The notes beneath the pieces were generated by a model that was given only the letters and a program-made list of their open reading frames with translations, was not told where the DNA came from and made no database searches. DNA of 64,000 nt, from assembly GCF_025165795.1 (NCBI RefSeq), contig NZ_JAJAGO010000010.1, positions 62,001 through 126,000 of the forward strand, written 5' to 3'. Source of the stretch: Streptomyces gossypii (GTDB lineage: Bacteria; Actinomycetota; Actinomycetes; Streptomycetales; Streptomycetaceae). This document shows positions 45,012-53,270 of this stretch, in pieces (the stretch's first letter is position 1; each line of letters begins with the position of its first letter). A program made the translations under genes and the position numbers.

Positions 45012-45455
45012 TCAGTGGTCCGTTGTGGCGGAGGGCGACGCGGAGGTGACCAACTCGGTGAGGACACCATGGCAGTCCTTGGGGTGCAGGAAGGTGATCC
45101 GGGAGTCCATGGAACCGCGACGCGGTTCGTCGTAGAGAACCCGGACGCCACGCTCTGCGACGGTGGCCGCGGCGCCGTCGACGTCGGCGGTGCCGAAGGC
45201 GATGTGGTGGACGCCCTCGCCGTGCCGCTCCAGCCACTTGGCGACTGTCGAATCCGGCCGCACCGGCTCCAGCAGCTGGATGTACGAGGCGCCGCCGTCA
45301 TCCGTGCCGTTGATCCGCAGCATCGCCTCCCGCACACCCTGTTCCTCGTTGACCTCGGTGTGGAAGACCTCGAAGCCGTAGGTGGCGCGGTAGAACTCGA
45401 CTGTCGTGTCCAGGTTGAAGCAGGCGATCCCGATGTGGTCGATACGCGTCAGCAT
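45012..45455 (-). CDS. mce: Methylmalonyl-CoA epimerase
   Basis: A 147-residue VOC-fold enzyme that interconverts (2S)- and (2R)-methylmalonyl-CoA. Expected metal ligands are visible: His7 (IDHIGIA), Gln60 (SYIQLLEP), His83/84 (GVHHIAFG) and Glu134 (LTELV). ATG 45455 gives the usual MLTRIDHIG start; an ATG four codons earlier (45467) is possible and neither has a strong ribosome site. It is divergent from the thiolase gene, with meaB beyond, so the locus serves propionyl/methylmalonyl-CoA flux. Confidence 0.96.
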   Translation of the reverse strand: MLTRIDHIGIACFNLDTTVEFYRATYGFEVFHTEVNEEQGVREAMLRINGTDDGGASYIQLLEPVRPDSTVAKWLERHGEGVHHIAFGTADVDGAAATVAERGVRVLYDEPRRGSMDSRITFLHPKDCHGVLTELVTSASPSATTDH

Positions 45456-45600
45456 GGGGTTCAGCATGGAAACAGTGAGCCCTTTCCGGTCCGATTACGC
45501 AACGTGCGCACGGTCACACCGGCTGACCGGTGACCGGACGGAGTACCGCTCAGTATCTTGGAGATAACCCTCGTTAACTTCCAGCTGGAAGAGGAACCTC

Positions 45601-46824
45601 ATGTCTGGCACGACCGGCACGACTGGCACGCCCCCCGGCACCACCTCGGTGATCGTCGCAGGAGCCCGTACGCCCATGGGCCGCCTGCTCGGGTCCCTGA
45701 AGTCCTTCTCCGGAGCCGACCTGGGCGGCTTCGCCATCAAGGCGGCCCTGGAGCGCGCGGGAATCAGCTCAGACCAGGTCGAGTACGTCATCATGGGCCA
45801 GGTGCTGCAGGCCGGTGCGGGCCAGATCCCGGCCCGGCAGGCCGCGGTGAAGGCGGGCATCCCGATGCACGTCCCGGCACTCACGGTGAACAAGGTCTGC
45901 CTCTCCGGCCTCGACGCCATCGCCCTCGCCGACCAGCTGGTGCGGGCCGGGGAGTTCGACGTGATCGTCGCGGGCGGCCAGGAATCGATGACCAACGCAC
46001 CGCACCTGCTGCCGAAGTCCCGGGAGGGCTACAAGTACGGCGCGCTGGAGGTGCTGGACTCCATGGCGCACGACGGGCTCACCGACTCCTTCGAGAACAT
46101 CGCGATGGGGGAGTCGACCGAGAAGCACAACACCCGGCTCGGCATCAAGCGCCCCGAGCAGGACGCCATCGCCGCCGCCTCGCACCAGAAGGCCGCCGCC
46201 GCACAGCGGGACGGGATCTTCGCCGCCGAGATCACCCCCGTCGAGATCCCGCAGCGGCGCGGTGAGCCGGTGGTCTTCTCCGAGGACGAGGGCATCCGCG
46301 CCGACACCACCGCCGAGTCGCTGAGCAAGCTCCGCCCCGCGTTCACCAAGGACGGGACGATCACCGCTGGTTCCGCCTCGCAGATCTCGGACGGCGCCGC
46401 CGCGGTGGTCGTGATGAGCCGGGCCAAGGCCGAGGAACTGGGCCTGGAGTGGATTGCCGAGATCGGCGCGCACGGGAACGTCGCGGGCCCGGACAACTCC
46501 CTCCAGTCGCAGCCGTCGAACGCGATCCAGCAGGCGCTGAAGAAGGACGGCCTCTCGGTCGACGACCTCGACCTCGTCGAGATCAACGAAGCGTTTGCGG
46601 CCGTGTGCGTGCAGTCACTGAAGGACCTGGGCGTGTCCCCCGAGAAGGTGAACGTCAACGGAGGCGCCATCGCCCTGGGCCATCCGATCGGGATGTCCGG
46701 AGCCCGTATCGTGCTGCATCTGGCGCTCGAACTCCGGCGGCGCGGCGGCGGCACCGGCGCGGCCGGCCTGTGCGGGGGCGGCGGGCAGGGCGACGCGCTG
46801 ATCGTCCGCGTCCCGGGCGAGTAG
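45601..46824 (+). CDS. Acetyl-CoA C-acetyltransferase (thiolase)
   Basis: A 407-residue type II thiolase that condenses or cleaves acetoacetyl-CoA. The active-site Cys100 is in VNKVCLSGLDAI. His361 is in GGAIALGHPIGMSGA, and Cys391 in GLCGGGGQGDA. ATG 45601 has GAAGAGGAA upstream. It lies between mce and meaB and is co-directional with meaB. It likely feeds acetoacetyl-CoA to HBDH or works in degradation. Confidence 0.95.
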   Translation: MSGTTGTTGTPPGTTSVIVAGARTPMGRLLGSLKSFSGADLGGFAIKAALERAGISSDQVEYVIMGQVLQAGAGQIPARQAAVKAGIPMHVPALTVNKVCLSGLDAIALADQLVRAGEFDVIVAGGQESMTNAPHLLPKSREGYKYGALEVLDSMAHDGLTDSFENIAMGESTEKHNTRLGIKRPEQDAIAAASHQKAAAAQRDGIFAAEITPVEIPQRRGEPVVFSEDEGIRADTTAESLSKLRPAFTKDGTITAGSASQISDGAAAVVVMSRAKAEELGLEWIAEIGAHGNVAGPDNSLQSQPSNAIQQALKKDGLSVDDLDLVEINEAFAAVCVQSLKDLGVSPEKVNVNGGAIALGHPIGMSGARIVLHLALELRRRGGGTGAAGLCGGGGQGDALIVRVPGE

Positions 46825-46912
46825 CGGTCCGTACGAACCGCGGCTTGTACGAACAGTGGTCCGGCGCGTGCGACGCCACGCGGCGGCCGTGTGAACAGAG
46901 GAGCTCGAACCG

Positions 46913-47872
46913 ATGGTGGACGTCCCCACACTGGTGGCACAGGCGCGGGAGGGACGGCCGCGCGCCGTGGCCCGGTTGATCTCCCTGGTGGAGGGGGCGT
47001 CACCGCAGCTCCGCGAGGTGATGTCGGCGCTCGCACCGCGCTGCGGCAACGCGTACGTCGTCGGCCTCACCGGTTCCCCCGGAGTGGGCAAGTCGACCTC
47101 CACCTCCGCGCTGGTCTCGGCGTACCGGCGGGCCGGAAAGCGGGTCGCGGTGCTGGCCGTCGACCCCTCCTCGCCCTTCTCGGGCGGCGCGCTGCTCGGC
47201 GACCGGGTGCGGATGAGCGAGCACGCCTCCGACCCCGGCGTCTACATCCGCTCCATGGCCACCCGCGGGCACCTCGGCGGCCTGGCCTGGGCGGCACCGC
47301 AGGCGATCCGGGTGCTGGACGCGGCGGGCTGCGAGGTGATCATCGTCGAGACGGTCGGTGTCGGGCAGTCCGAAGTGGAGATCGCCGCGCAGGCCGACAC
47401 CAGCGTCGTCCTGCTGGCCCCCGGCATGGGGGACGGCATCCAGGCGGCGAAGGCGGGAATCCTGGAGATCGGCGACGTCTACGTGGTGAACAAGGCCGAC
47501 CGGGACGGCGCGGACGCCACCGTCCGCGAGCTGAACCACATGCTGGGCCTGGGTGAGGCCCGCGGGCCCGGCGACTGGCGTCCGCCCATCGTCAAGACGG
47601 TCGCGGCACGCAGCGAGGGCCTGGACGAGGTGGTCGAGGCCCTGGAGAAGCACCGGGCGTGGATGGAGGAGCGCGGCGTCCTCGCCGAGCGCCGCGCCCG
47701 CCGGGCCGCACACGAGATCGAGACCATCGCGGTCACCGCCCTGCGCGAACGCATGGGCGGCCTCGGCGGCCCCCGCCGCCTCGACGCCCTCGCCGAACGC
47801 ATCGTCAGCGGCTCCCTCGACCCCTACACGGCCGCCGACGAACTGATCGCGGGCCTGAAGGCCACCGAGTAG
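46913..47872 (+). CDS. meaB: MeaB, GTPase chaperone of methylmalonyl-CoA mutase
   Basis: A 319-residue G3E-family GTPase that gates adenosylcobalamin loading and protects acyl-CoA mutases. The P-loop is GSPGVGKS (residues 54-61). The switch region includes VDPSSPFSGGALLGDRVRM, and ETVGVGQSE is the G3-like element. NKAD (192-195) confers guanine specificity. The C-terminal dimerisation arm ends in helices. ATG 46913 follows GAGGAG. The client mutase could be the methylmalonyl-CoA mutase encoded elsewhere or IcmA at 60 kb. Confidence 0.95.
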   Translation: MVDVPTLVAQAREGRPRAVARLISLVEGASPQLREVMSALAPRCGNAYVVGLTGSPGVGKSTSTSALVSAYRRAGKRVAVLAVDPSSPFSGGALLGDRVRMSEHASDPGVYIRSMATRGHLGGLAWAAPQAIRVLDAAGCEVIIVETVGVGQSEVEIAAQADTSVVLLAPGMGDGIQAAKAGILEIGDVYVVNKADRDGADATVRELNHMLGLGEARGPGDWRPPIVKTVAARSEGLDEVVEALEKHRAWMEERGVLAERRARRAAHEIETIAVTALRERMGGLGGPRRLDALAERIVSGSLDPYTAADELIAGLKATE

Positions 47873-48014
47873 CGCTCCCGCAGCGTTCCGCCTCGGTGAC
47901 CGCAGGGCAGGTTGTCGGAGTGCCCGTTGTGCACGCGATTCGCTCGGCGCCGAGTAGGCAGCCGCTGCTCTTCTGCCCGGCACTGCTTCCTCGGGTGCGT
48001 GGTGCGGGGCGGAA

Positions 48015-48149
48015 TCAGCCGAAGAGGGCTGCGACGAAGTAGAAGGCAATGCCCCACAGCGGGACGGCGAGCGCGACGACCAGACCGGCGAGACAGCCCA
48101 TACATGTGAGCCTGCTGCCGGTCCTGGCGTCGTCCCTCTGGCGCTGCAT
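48015..48149 (-). CDS. Small one-helix membrane protein (44 residues)
   Basis: A short frame on the minus strand, ATG 48149 to TGA 48015. A basic N-terminus (MQRQRDDARTGSR) precedes a single strongly hydrophobic helix, LAGLVVALAVPLWGIAFYFV, with Cys residues at its start (TCMGC). The ribosome site is weak; ATG at codon 17 is an alternative start. Codon third positions are G/C-rich. It is the only gene-like feature in the 412-base gap after meaB. I recognise no family. Confidence 0.5.
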   Translation of the reverse strand: MQRQRDDARTGSRLTCMGCLAGLVVALAVPLWGIAFYFVAALFG

Positions 48150-48201
48150 GCCCACAGGCTGCCATGCCCGGGGCGGAAGGGGCCGGGCTCCAGTCGAACC
48201 C

Positions 48202-48234
48202 GGTGGCCGTCACCGCGATGCGGTGACGGCCACC
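48202..48234 (-). terminator. Terminator after the PepSY gene
   Basis: A perfect 15-bp stem (48202-48216 with 48220-48234) with a 3-base loop, about 50 bases past the PepSY stop. A second, weaker CCGCCGG/CCGGCGG hairpin lies nearer the stop. Confidence 0.75.
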
Positions 48235-48284
48235 TTGGATGTCCGGGGCTCCGCCGGGTTGCCTCCGGCGGGGTGACGGGCGGG

Positions 48285-48866
48285 TCAGTCGTCGTCGCCC
48301 GCGCCGTCGTCGCTGTCGTCCTTGCTGTCGTCCTTGCCGTCGTCAGAGTCGTCGTCGGAGCTGTCGTCGTTCGTGTCGTCGTCCTGGTCGAGGTGGTTGG
48401 CCAGGATCTTGCCGTTGGTCGCGTCGATGGTGAGCTCGTGCCACTTGTCGTCCTTGCCGAGGACGTCCGCCTCCCAGACCAGGCCGTTGTGGTCGTCGTC
48501 GTCATCCAGGTCGAGGGACTGCACGGTGCCCGGGACGGAGGCGAGGGCCTTGTCGACGGCCTGCTTGGCGGTGAGAGTCGCCTCGGTCAGGTTCTTGGCG
48601 TCGTCGTCCGTGCCGTCCTTGTCGTCGGCGTCGTCCTCGCCCCGGTCGTCGCGGTCGTCCTTGCCGTCGTCGCCCCGGTCGTCGCGGTCGTCGGTCACGA
48701 CGGACTGCGTGCCGGCCTGGGCCGTCGTGGCGGCGGAGTCCGTGCTGCCCGACCCGTCGTCCGAGTCGGAGGTGAAGGCGGCGGCGGTGGTGCCGCCGAC
48801 GGCGAGTGCGGCGGCGGCGATGGCGGAGATGAGAAGCCTGCGCTTGTTCGAGGACGTACGGCTCAT
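48285..48866 (-). CDS. Exported Asp-rich PepSY-domain protein
   Basis: A 193-residue secreted protein. After a Lys/Arg signal peptide (1 to about 30) comes an acidic stretch with DDRDDRGDDGKDDRDD. A PepSY domain (about 92-160: LTEATLTAKQAVDKALASVP to HELTIDATNGKIL) is followed by a second Asp-rich tail. PepSY domains are thought to restrain proteases or act as extracytoplasmic sensors. ATG 48866 has AGGAAGG upstream. It is divergent from a response regulator/kinase pair whose sensor loop is also Asp-rich, so it is probably controlled by and may interact with that system. Confidence 0.85.
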   Translation of the reverse strand: MSRTSSNKRRLLISAIAAAALAVGGTTAAAFTSDSDDGSGSTDSAATTAQAGTQSVVTDDRDDRGDDGKDDRDDRGEDDADDKDGTDDDAKNLTEATLTAKQAVDKALASVPGTVQSLDLDDDDDHNGLVWEADVLGKDDKWHELTIDATNGKILANHLDQDDDTNDDSSDDDSDDGKDDSKDDSDDGAGDDD

Positions 48867-48919
48867 GGTGTGTGCCTTCCTGGGCGGTCGTTGATGTGCC
48901 CTACCGTCGCAAGCCGTGG

Positions 48920-48956
48920 CTGAAGCTCCGCTGAAGCTCCCTGAAGATCCCTTCAG
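48920..48956. promoter_or_regulatory. Direct repeats, candidate response-regulator binding site
   Basis: CTGAAGCTCC at 48920-48929 and 48931-48940, CTGAAGATCC at 48941-48950 and an inverted CTTCAG at 48951-48956. Spacing of 10-11 bases puts the repeats on one helix face, as for OmpR-family dimers. The array sits between the divergent PepSY and response-regulator genes, suggesting auto- and cross-regulation. Confidence 0.7.
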
Positions 48957-48979
48957 CAAGCTTCGGGCAAGCTGGACCC

Positions 48980-49645
48980 ATGCGCCTGTTGATCGTGGAA
49001 GACGAACGGCGGCTCGCCCTGTCGCTCGCCGGAGGACTCACCGCCGAGGGTTTCGCCGTCGATGTGGTCCACGACGGGCTGGAGGGTCTGCACCGCGCGA
49101 GCGAAGGCGTGTACGACCTGGTCATCCTCGACATCATGCTGCCGGGCATGAACGGCTACCGCGTGTGCGGCGCCCTGCGTGCGGCCGGGCACGAGACGCC
49201 GATCCTCATGCTCACGGCCAAGGACGGCGAGTACGACGAGGCCGAGGGCCTGGACACCGGCGCCGACGACTACCTGACGAAGCCCTTCTCCTATGTGGTG
49301 CTCGTCGCCCGCGTACGGGCCCTGCTGCGCCGCCGCACCCGCGGCGCCGCCGCCGTGCTGCGGCTGGGGCGGCTGACCGTGGAACCGGCCACCCGCCGGG
49401 TCGCGGTCGGTGAGCGGGAGGTGAGCCTGACCGCCAAGGAGTTCGCCGTGCTGGAGCAGCTGGCGACGAGGGCGGGCGAGGTGGTTTCCAAGGCGGAGAT
49501 CCTGGAGCACGCCTGGGATTTCGCGTACGACGGGGACGTCAACATCGTCGAGGTCTATGTGAGCGCGCTGCGCCGCAAGCTCGGCGCGGGATGGATCGGC
49601 ACCGTACGCGGCGCCGGATACCGGCTGGTGGACGCGGGTGCGTAG
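48980..49645 (+). CDS. OmpR-family response regulator
   Basis: A 221-residue regulator. Receiver domain 1-115: acidic pair in VEDE, Asp51 (LVILDIMLPGMNG), Lys101 (YLTKPF). Winged-helix DNA-binding domain about 128-218, ending GAGYRL. ATG 48980 lacks a strong ribosome site. Its end overlaps the kinase start by 8 bases, so the two are translationally coupled. Confidence 0.94.
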   Translation: MRLLIVEDERRLALSLAGGLTAEGFAVDVVHDGLEGLHRASEGVYDLVILDIMLPGMNGYRVCGALRAAGHETPILMLTAKDGEYDEAEGLDTGADDYLTKPFSYVVLVARVRALLRRRTRGAAAVLRLGRLTVEPATRRVAVGEREVSLTAKEFAVLEQLATRAGEVVSKAEILEHAWDFAYDGDVNIVEVYVSALRRKLGAGWIGTVRGAGYRLVDAGA

Positions 49646-51263
49646 GGGCTCGGTACGTACCAGGGCCGCGATCGGCGCGACGGTCGTCGTGGCCGTGGCA
49701 CTGGTGGCCGCCGGGCTGGCGGTGATCTCGGTGCTGCGGGGCGGGCTGGCCGACAACGCGCGGCTGGAGGCGGAGTCGGCCGCCCGCGAGGTGGCGGCGC
49801 AGGCGGCGGACGTCACCGCGCGGCGGATCGACGGCATCGAGGGGCTGGAGAGCGACCAGCCGGTGCAGGTCGTGGACGCCGACGGGGCGGTGCTCGGCGC
49901 GTCCGAGGGGCTGCGGGGTGCTCCCGCGGTGGCGGACTTCCACCGCCCGCCGCAGAAGCCAAAGCCGGAGCCGGAGCCGGAGCCCACCCGTACGGAGGGT
50001 GACTCCGACGACGACTCGGACGACGGCCCCGAAAACGACTCCGAAAACGACTCCGAGAACGACTCCGATGACGACGAGGGTGCGGACGACGCGGATGACG
50101 ACGACACTCCCGCGCCGCCGCCGCAGTCCCGCTCTCCGGAGCCGGTCGCCGTCGACCGCAACAGCGACGACGAGACCCTCTCCCTCCCCGTCGACTCCGA
50201 CGGGGAGCCCGTCTCCGCCGCCGACGCCACCGGCGAGCAGGACTTCCGCCTCGTCGGCGTCCAGAGCGTGACCCGCGACGGCACCCCGGTTACCGTCTAC
50301 GCCGGGTCTTCGCTCGCCGACCAGGAGGAGGCAGTCGGCTCGGTCAGCCGCACCATGCTGATCGGGCTGCCCGCCGTGCTGGCGGTGGTGGCCGGGGTCA
50401 CCTGGCTGGTGACGCGTCGCGCGCTGCGGCCGGTGGAGGGCATCCGCCAGGAGCTGGCGGAGATCACCGCGAGCACCGACCTGACCCGCCGGGTGCCGGA
50501 ACCGGAGGCTCGCGACGAGGTGGCCCGACTGGCCCGTACGACGAATGAGACGCTCAGCGCGCTGGAGGCGTCAACAGAGCGGCAGCGCCGCTTCGTGGCG
50601 GACGCCTCGCACGAGCTGCGCAGCCCCATCGCCTCCCTGCGCACCCAGCTGGAGGTGGGCGCCGCCCATCCCGAGCTGCTGGATGTGGACGGGGCGGTGC
50701 AGGACACCGTACGGCTCCAGGGACTCGCGGCCGATCTGCTGCTGCTCGCCCGGCTCGACGCGGGGGAGCGTCCGGGGGAGGCCCCGGTGGCGCTGTCGGC
50801 GCTGGTACGGGAGGAGCTGGACCAGCGGGTGGGCGACCGGCTGCCGGTGACGTGCGACCAGCTGGCCGACATCGAGGTGGTGGGCTCGCGCGGGCAGCTG
50901 GCCCGGGTGCTCGGCAACCTGCTGGACAACGCCCAGCGGCACGCGGCGGCCGCCGTACGTGTGGAGGTGCGCGTCAGTGGGGGCGAGGCGCTGCTGGAGG
51001 TTGCCGACGACGGTGCCGGGATCCCGGAGACGGAGCGCGAGCGGATCTTCGAGCGCTTCGTTCGCCTCGACGACGCCCGCACGCGCGATGAGGGAGGCGC
51101 CGGGCTCGGGCTGGCCATCGCCCGCGATGTGGCGCGGCGGCACGGCGGCACGCTGGACGTCGACACGGCCCCGGAAGGCGGGGCCGTGTTCCAGCTGAGG
51201 CTGCCGGTCGGGCCGGTCGGGCCGGTCGGGCCGGTCGGGCCCGAGCCAGACGACAGGCCGTAG
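49638..51263 (+). CDS. Sensor histidine kinase with Asp-rich extracytoplasmic loop
   Basis: A 541-residue kinase. One membrane helix at about 11-33 and another at about 234-256 flank an outer domain. That domain contains a Pro/Glu stretch (PKPEPEPEP) and an acidic run of about 35 residues rich in Asp/Asn/Glu. A HAMP segment, HisKA (FVADASHELRSPIASLR; His325) and the ATPase domain (LLDNAQRHA; DDGAGIP; GAGLGLAIA) follow. The C-terminus has four Gly-Pro-Val units. GTG 49638. The acidic loop suggests sensing of divalent cations or cationic peptides; inferred. Confidence 0.92.
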   Translation: MRRGSVRTRAAIGATVVVAVALVAAGLAVISVLRGGLADNARLEAESAAREVAAQAADVTARRIDGIEGLESDQPVQVVDADGAVLGASEGLRGAPAVADFHRPPQKPKPEPEPEPTRTEGDSDDDSDDGPENDSENDSENDSDDDEGADDADDDDTPAPPPQSRSPEPVAVDRNSDDETLSLPVDSDGEPVSAADATGEQDFRLVGVQSVTRDGTPVTVYAGSSLADQEEAVGSVSRTMLIGLPAVLAVVAGVTWLVTRRALRPVEGIRQELAEITASTDLTRRVPEPEARDEVARLARTTNETLSALEASTERQRRFVADASHELRSPIASLRTQLEVGAAHPELLDVDGAVQDTVRLQGLAADLLLLARLDAGERPGEAPVALSALVREELDQRVGDRLPVTCDQLADIEVVGSRGQLARVLGNLLDNAQRHAAAAVRVEVRVSGGEALLEVADDGAGIPETERERIFERFVRLDDARTRDEGGAGLGLAIARDVARRHGGTLDVDTAPEGGAVFQLRLPVGPVGPVGPVGPEPDDRP

Positions 51264-51287
51264 GCCCCCGTAGTCCCGCCGATCCCG

Positions 51288-51761
51288 TCAGGAATCCCGC
51301 TGACCGTGCAGATGGAGAGCGACCGGGGACAGTGACTTCTGCAGCTCGCTGAGGCTGTCCTCCGGCAGCAGGTCGATGAAGTGCCGCCGCACGGAGGAGA
51401 CATGGTGCGGTGCGACGCTGAGCATGGTCTCCCAGCCGTGCTCGGTGAGCACCGCGAAGAGGCCGCGCTTGTCCGAGTCGCAGCTCTCCCGTCTGACCAG
51501 GCCGCTGTTCTCCATCCTGGTGATCTGGTGGGACAGCCTGCTCTTCGACTGGAGGGTGCGGGTGGCCAGCTCACTCATCCGCATCCGGCGCTCCTCCGAC
51601 TCGGAGAGGTTGACCAGGATCTCGTAGTCGTTGTTCGTGAGGCCGAACGGTTGGAGATCGCGCTCCAGCTGGTGCATGAGGAGGCGACTGACCTCCAGAT
51701 GCGTGCGCCACACCCGCTGTTCTTCGTCATTGAGCCAGGGGGCGCTGTTTTCGGGGTTCAT
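51288..51761 (-). CDS. MarR-family regulator
   Basis: A 157-residue regulator with the winged helix at about 38-125: LTNNDYEILVNLSESEERRM, then TLQSKSRLSHQITRMENSGL and a wing RRESCDSDKRGLFAVLTEHG. ATG 51761; the frame upstream overlaps the AIM24 gene and is not used. It sits between the two-component pair and the AIM24 operon. Target genes are unknown. Confidence 0.9.
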   Translation of the reverse strand: MNPENSAPWLNDEEQRVWRTHLEVSRLLMHQLERDLQPFGLTNNDYEILVNLSESEERRMRMSELATRTLQSKSRLSHQITRMENSGLVRRESCDSDKRGLFAVLTEHGWETMLSVAPHHVSSVRRHFIDLLPEDSLSELQKSLSPVALHLHGQRDS

Positions 51762-51798
51762 ACCTGTCGACCTTACCGAGGGATCCGTAATCGGGTGT

Positions 51799-52623
51799 TC
51801 AAAGTCCGAAGCGCCGTTGCAGGTCGCCGAGCTGACCCGGCATCCGCGGTGTCTGCCCGCCGGTACGGCCCGGCTGGCCCGACCGGCCCTGCTGCCCGCC
51901 GCCCGGCCCCCCCGCCTGCTGCGGGACGCCGCCGGTCGCCTGTTCCGGCATGAGCACCTCCGTGGACTGGATGAGCACCGAGCCCGCGCCGGAGAACTCG
52001 AACTGGTGCTCCTCACCGGAGGCGCCGCCCAGGCCGGTCAGCGCCCGGACGCCGCCCATGACCCCGCGCATGTACTGGTGGTCGTAGTGGTGGCAGGGCG
52101 AGGGGCAGTCCGCCCAGCCGACGAGGGCCTGCGGGTCGACCCGGACCGGCGGTTCCACGAAGTGCACCTGGCCGTTGGAAGCGGCGACGAACTTGCCCGT
52201 CCCGATCAGCGTCAGGAAGCCGGGGATGATCGACTGCTTGAGCGACAGCGTCGGCTCGAAGGCCAGCAGATTGCCGGAGCGGATGGTGAGGTTGCCCTCC
52301 TCCAGGTCGTACGAGTTGACGTCGAACGCGCGATCCGCGAGCAGCATCTTGCCCTGCCCCTCGGCCACCACCCAGTCGGAGGCGTGCAGCGGGGAGTGGA
52401 AGCTGCCGGAGACCAGCCGGTCCAGCGGGCCGTGCCCGATGCCGTTGAAGCTGATCTGCCCGAAGTAGGCGATCATCTTCCCCTTCTGCAGGAACCACTG
52501 CCCGTGCAGGTCCACACAGAAGGTGTACGGGTTGACGTTGTCGTCCGACGGCAGGGTGTGGAAGTCGAAGACGGCCGGGCCCCCGGGGCCTGCCGGACCG
52601 CTCGGTCCCGTTGGTCCGCTCAC
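51799..52623 (-). CDS. AIM24-family protein with collagen-like head and Cys/His loop
   Basis: A 274-residue protein, third in a row of AIM24-type genes. The N-terminus has five Gly-Pro-x triplets (GPTGPSGPAGPGGPA). The AIM24 beta-roll begins NPYTFCVDLHGQWFLQKGKM. A loop holds DCPSPCHHYDHQY, a CxxxCHHxxH cluster absent from its two neighbours, which could bind metal or form a disulfide. The C-terminal 50 residues are Gly/Gln/Pro-rich. GTG 52623 overlaps the preceding stop. No signal peptide is seen. The cellular role of bacterial AIM24 proteins is not established. Confidence 0.85.
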   Translation of the reverse strand: MSGPTGPSGPAGPGGPAVFDFHTLPSDDNVNPYTFCVDLHGQWFLQKGKMIAYFGQISFNGIGHGPLDRLVSGSFHSPLHASDWVVAEGQGKMLLADRAFDVNSYDLEEGNLTIRSGNLLAFEPTLSLKQSIIPGFLTLIGTGKFVAASNGQVHFVEPPVRVDPQALVGWADCPSPCHHYDHQYMRGVMGGVRALTGLGGASGEEHQFEFSGAGSVLIQSTEVLMPEQATGGVPQQAGGPGGGQQGRSGQPGRTGGQTPRMPGQLGDLQRRFGL

Positions 52624-53270
52624 AGCTTCTCCTCGCTCGCCTGCACGAACACCGCGCCGTCTCCCGACAGCTCCAGCTGGAACGCCTCGCCGGAGCCCCG
52701 CCCGACCATGTCCCGCCAGCCGAGCGCGGTGGACAGCTTGTTGCGTACGTCGCCGTGGTGGGCCACATAGGCCTGCGGATCGACATGGACGGGACGGCCC
52801 GGGGTGATCGGCAGCTCCAGGACGCCGCCGTGCGCCATCACGGCGACCGAGCCCCTGCCCTTGAGGGTGGTGGTGAACAGCCCCTGCCCGGTGACCTGGC
52901 CGCGCACCATGCCCATCACCCCGCCCTGCGAGCCCATGAACATCGTGCCCTGCTCCAGCGAGCCGTCGAAGGCCAGCAGCCGGTCGGCCTCGACGCACAG
53001 GGTGTCGCCGTCCAGCTCCACCACCTGGATGTGGTGGCCGCCGTGCCCGAACATCACCGTGCCGTTGCCCTCCACGGTCATCAGCGGGGCGGCCTCGCCC
53101 GCCACCCGCCTCCCGATCATGGACATCACGCCGCCCTGCCCGCTCGCCCTGTTGGGAGTGAAGGACACCTCGCCCCGGTAGGCGATCATCGCGCCGCGCT
53201 GGCTGAAGAGGCGCTGGCCCGGCACCACCCGCGCCTCGACAAGCTTCGAGTTGATCTCGTGGAACGGCAT
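52620..53270 (-). CDS. AIM24-family protein, middle paralogue
   Basis: A 216-residue AIM24/TIGR00266-type beta-roll protein: LVEARVVPGQRLFSQRGAMI, GQGLFTTTLKGRGSVAVMAHG and a C-terminal GSGEAFQLELSGDGAVFVQA. ATG 53270 shares one base with the upstream stop (TGATG) and its own stop overlaps the next GTG. All three genes are therefore translationally coupled. It lacks the Cys/His loop of the third paralogue. Confidence 0.88.
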   Translation of the reverse strand: MPFHEINSKLVEARVVPGQRLFSQRGAMIAYRGEVSFTPNRASGQGGVMSMIGRRVAGEAAPLMTVEGNGTVMFGHGGHHIQVVELDGDTLCVEADRLLAFDGSLEQGTMFMGSQGGVMGMVRGQVTGQGLFTTTLKGRGSVAVMAHGGVLELPITPGRPVHVDPQAYVAHHGDVRNKLSTALGWRDMVGRGSGEAFQLELSGDGAVFVQASEEKL

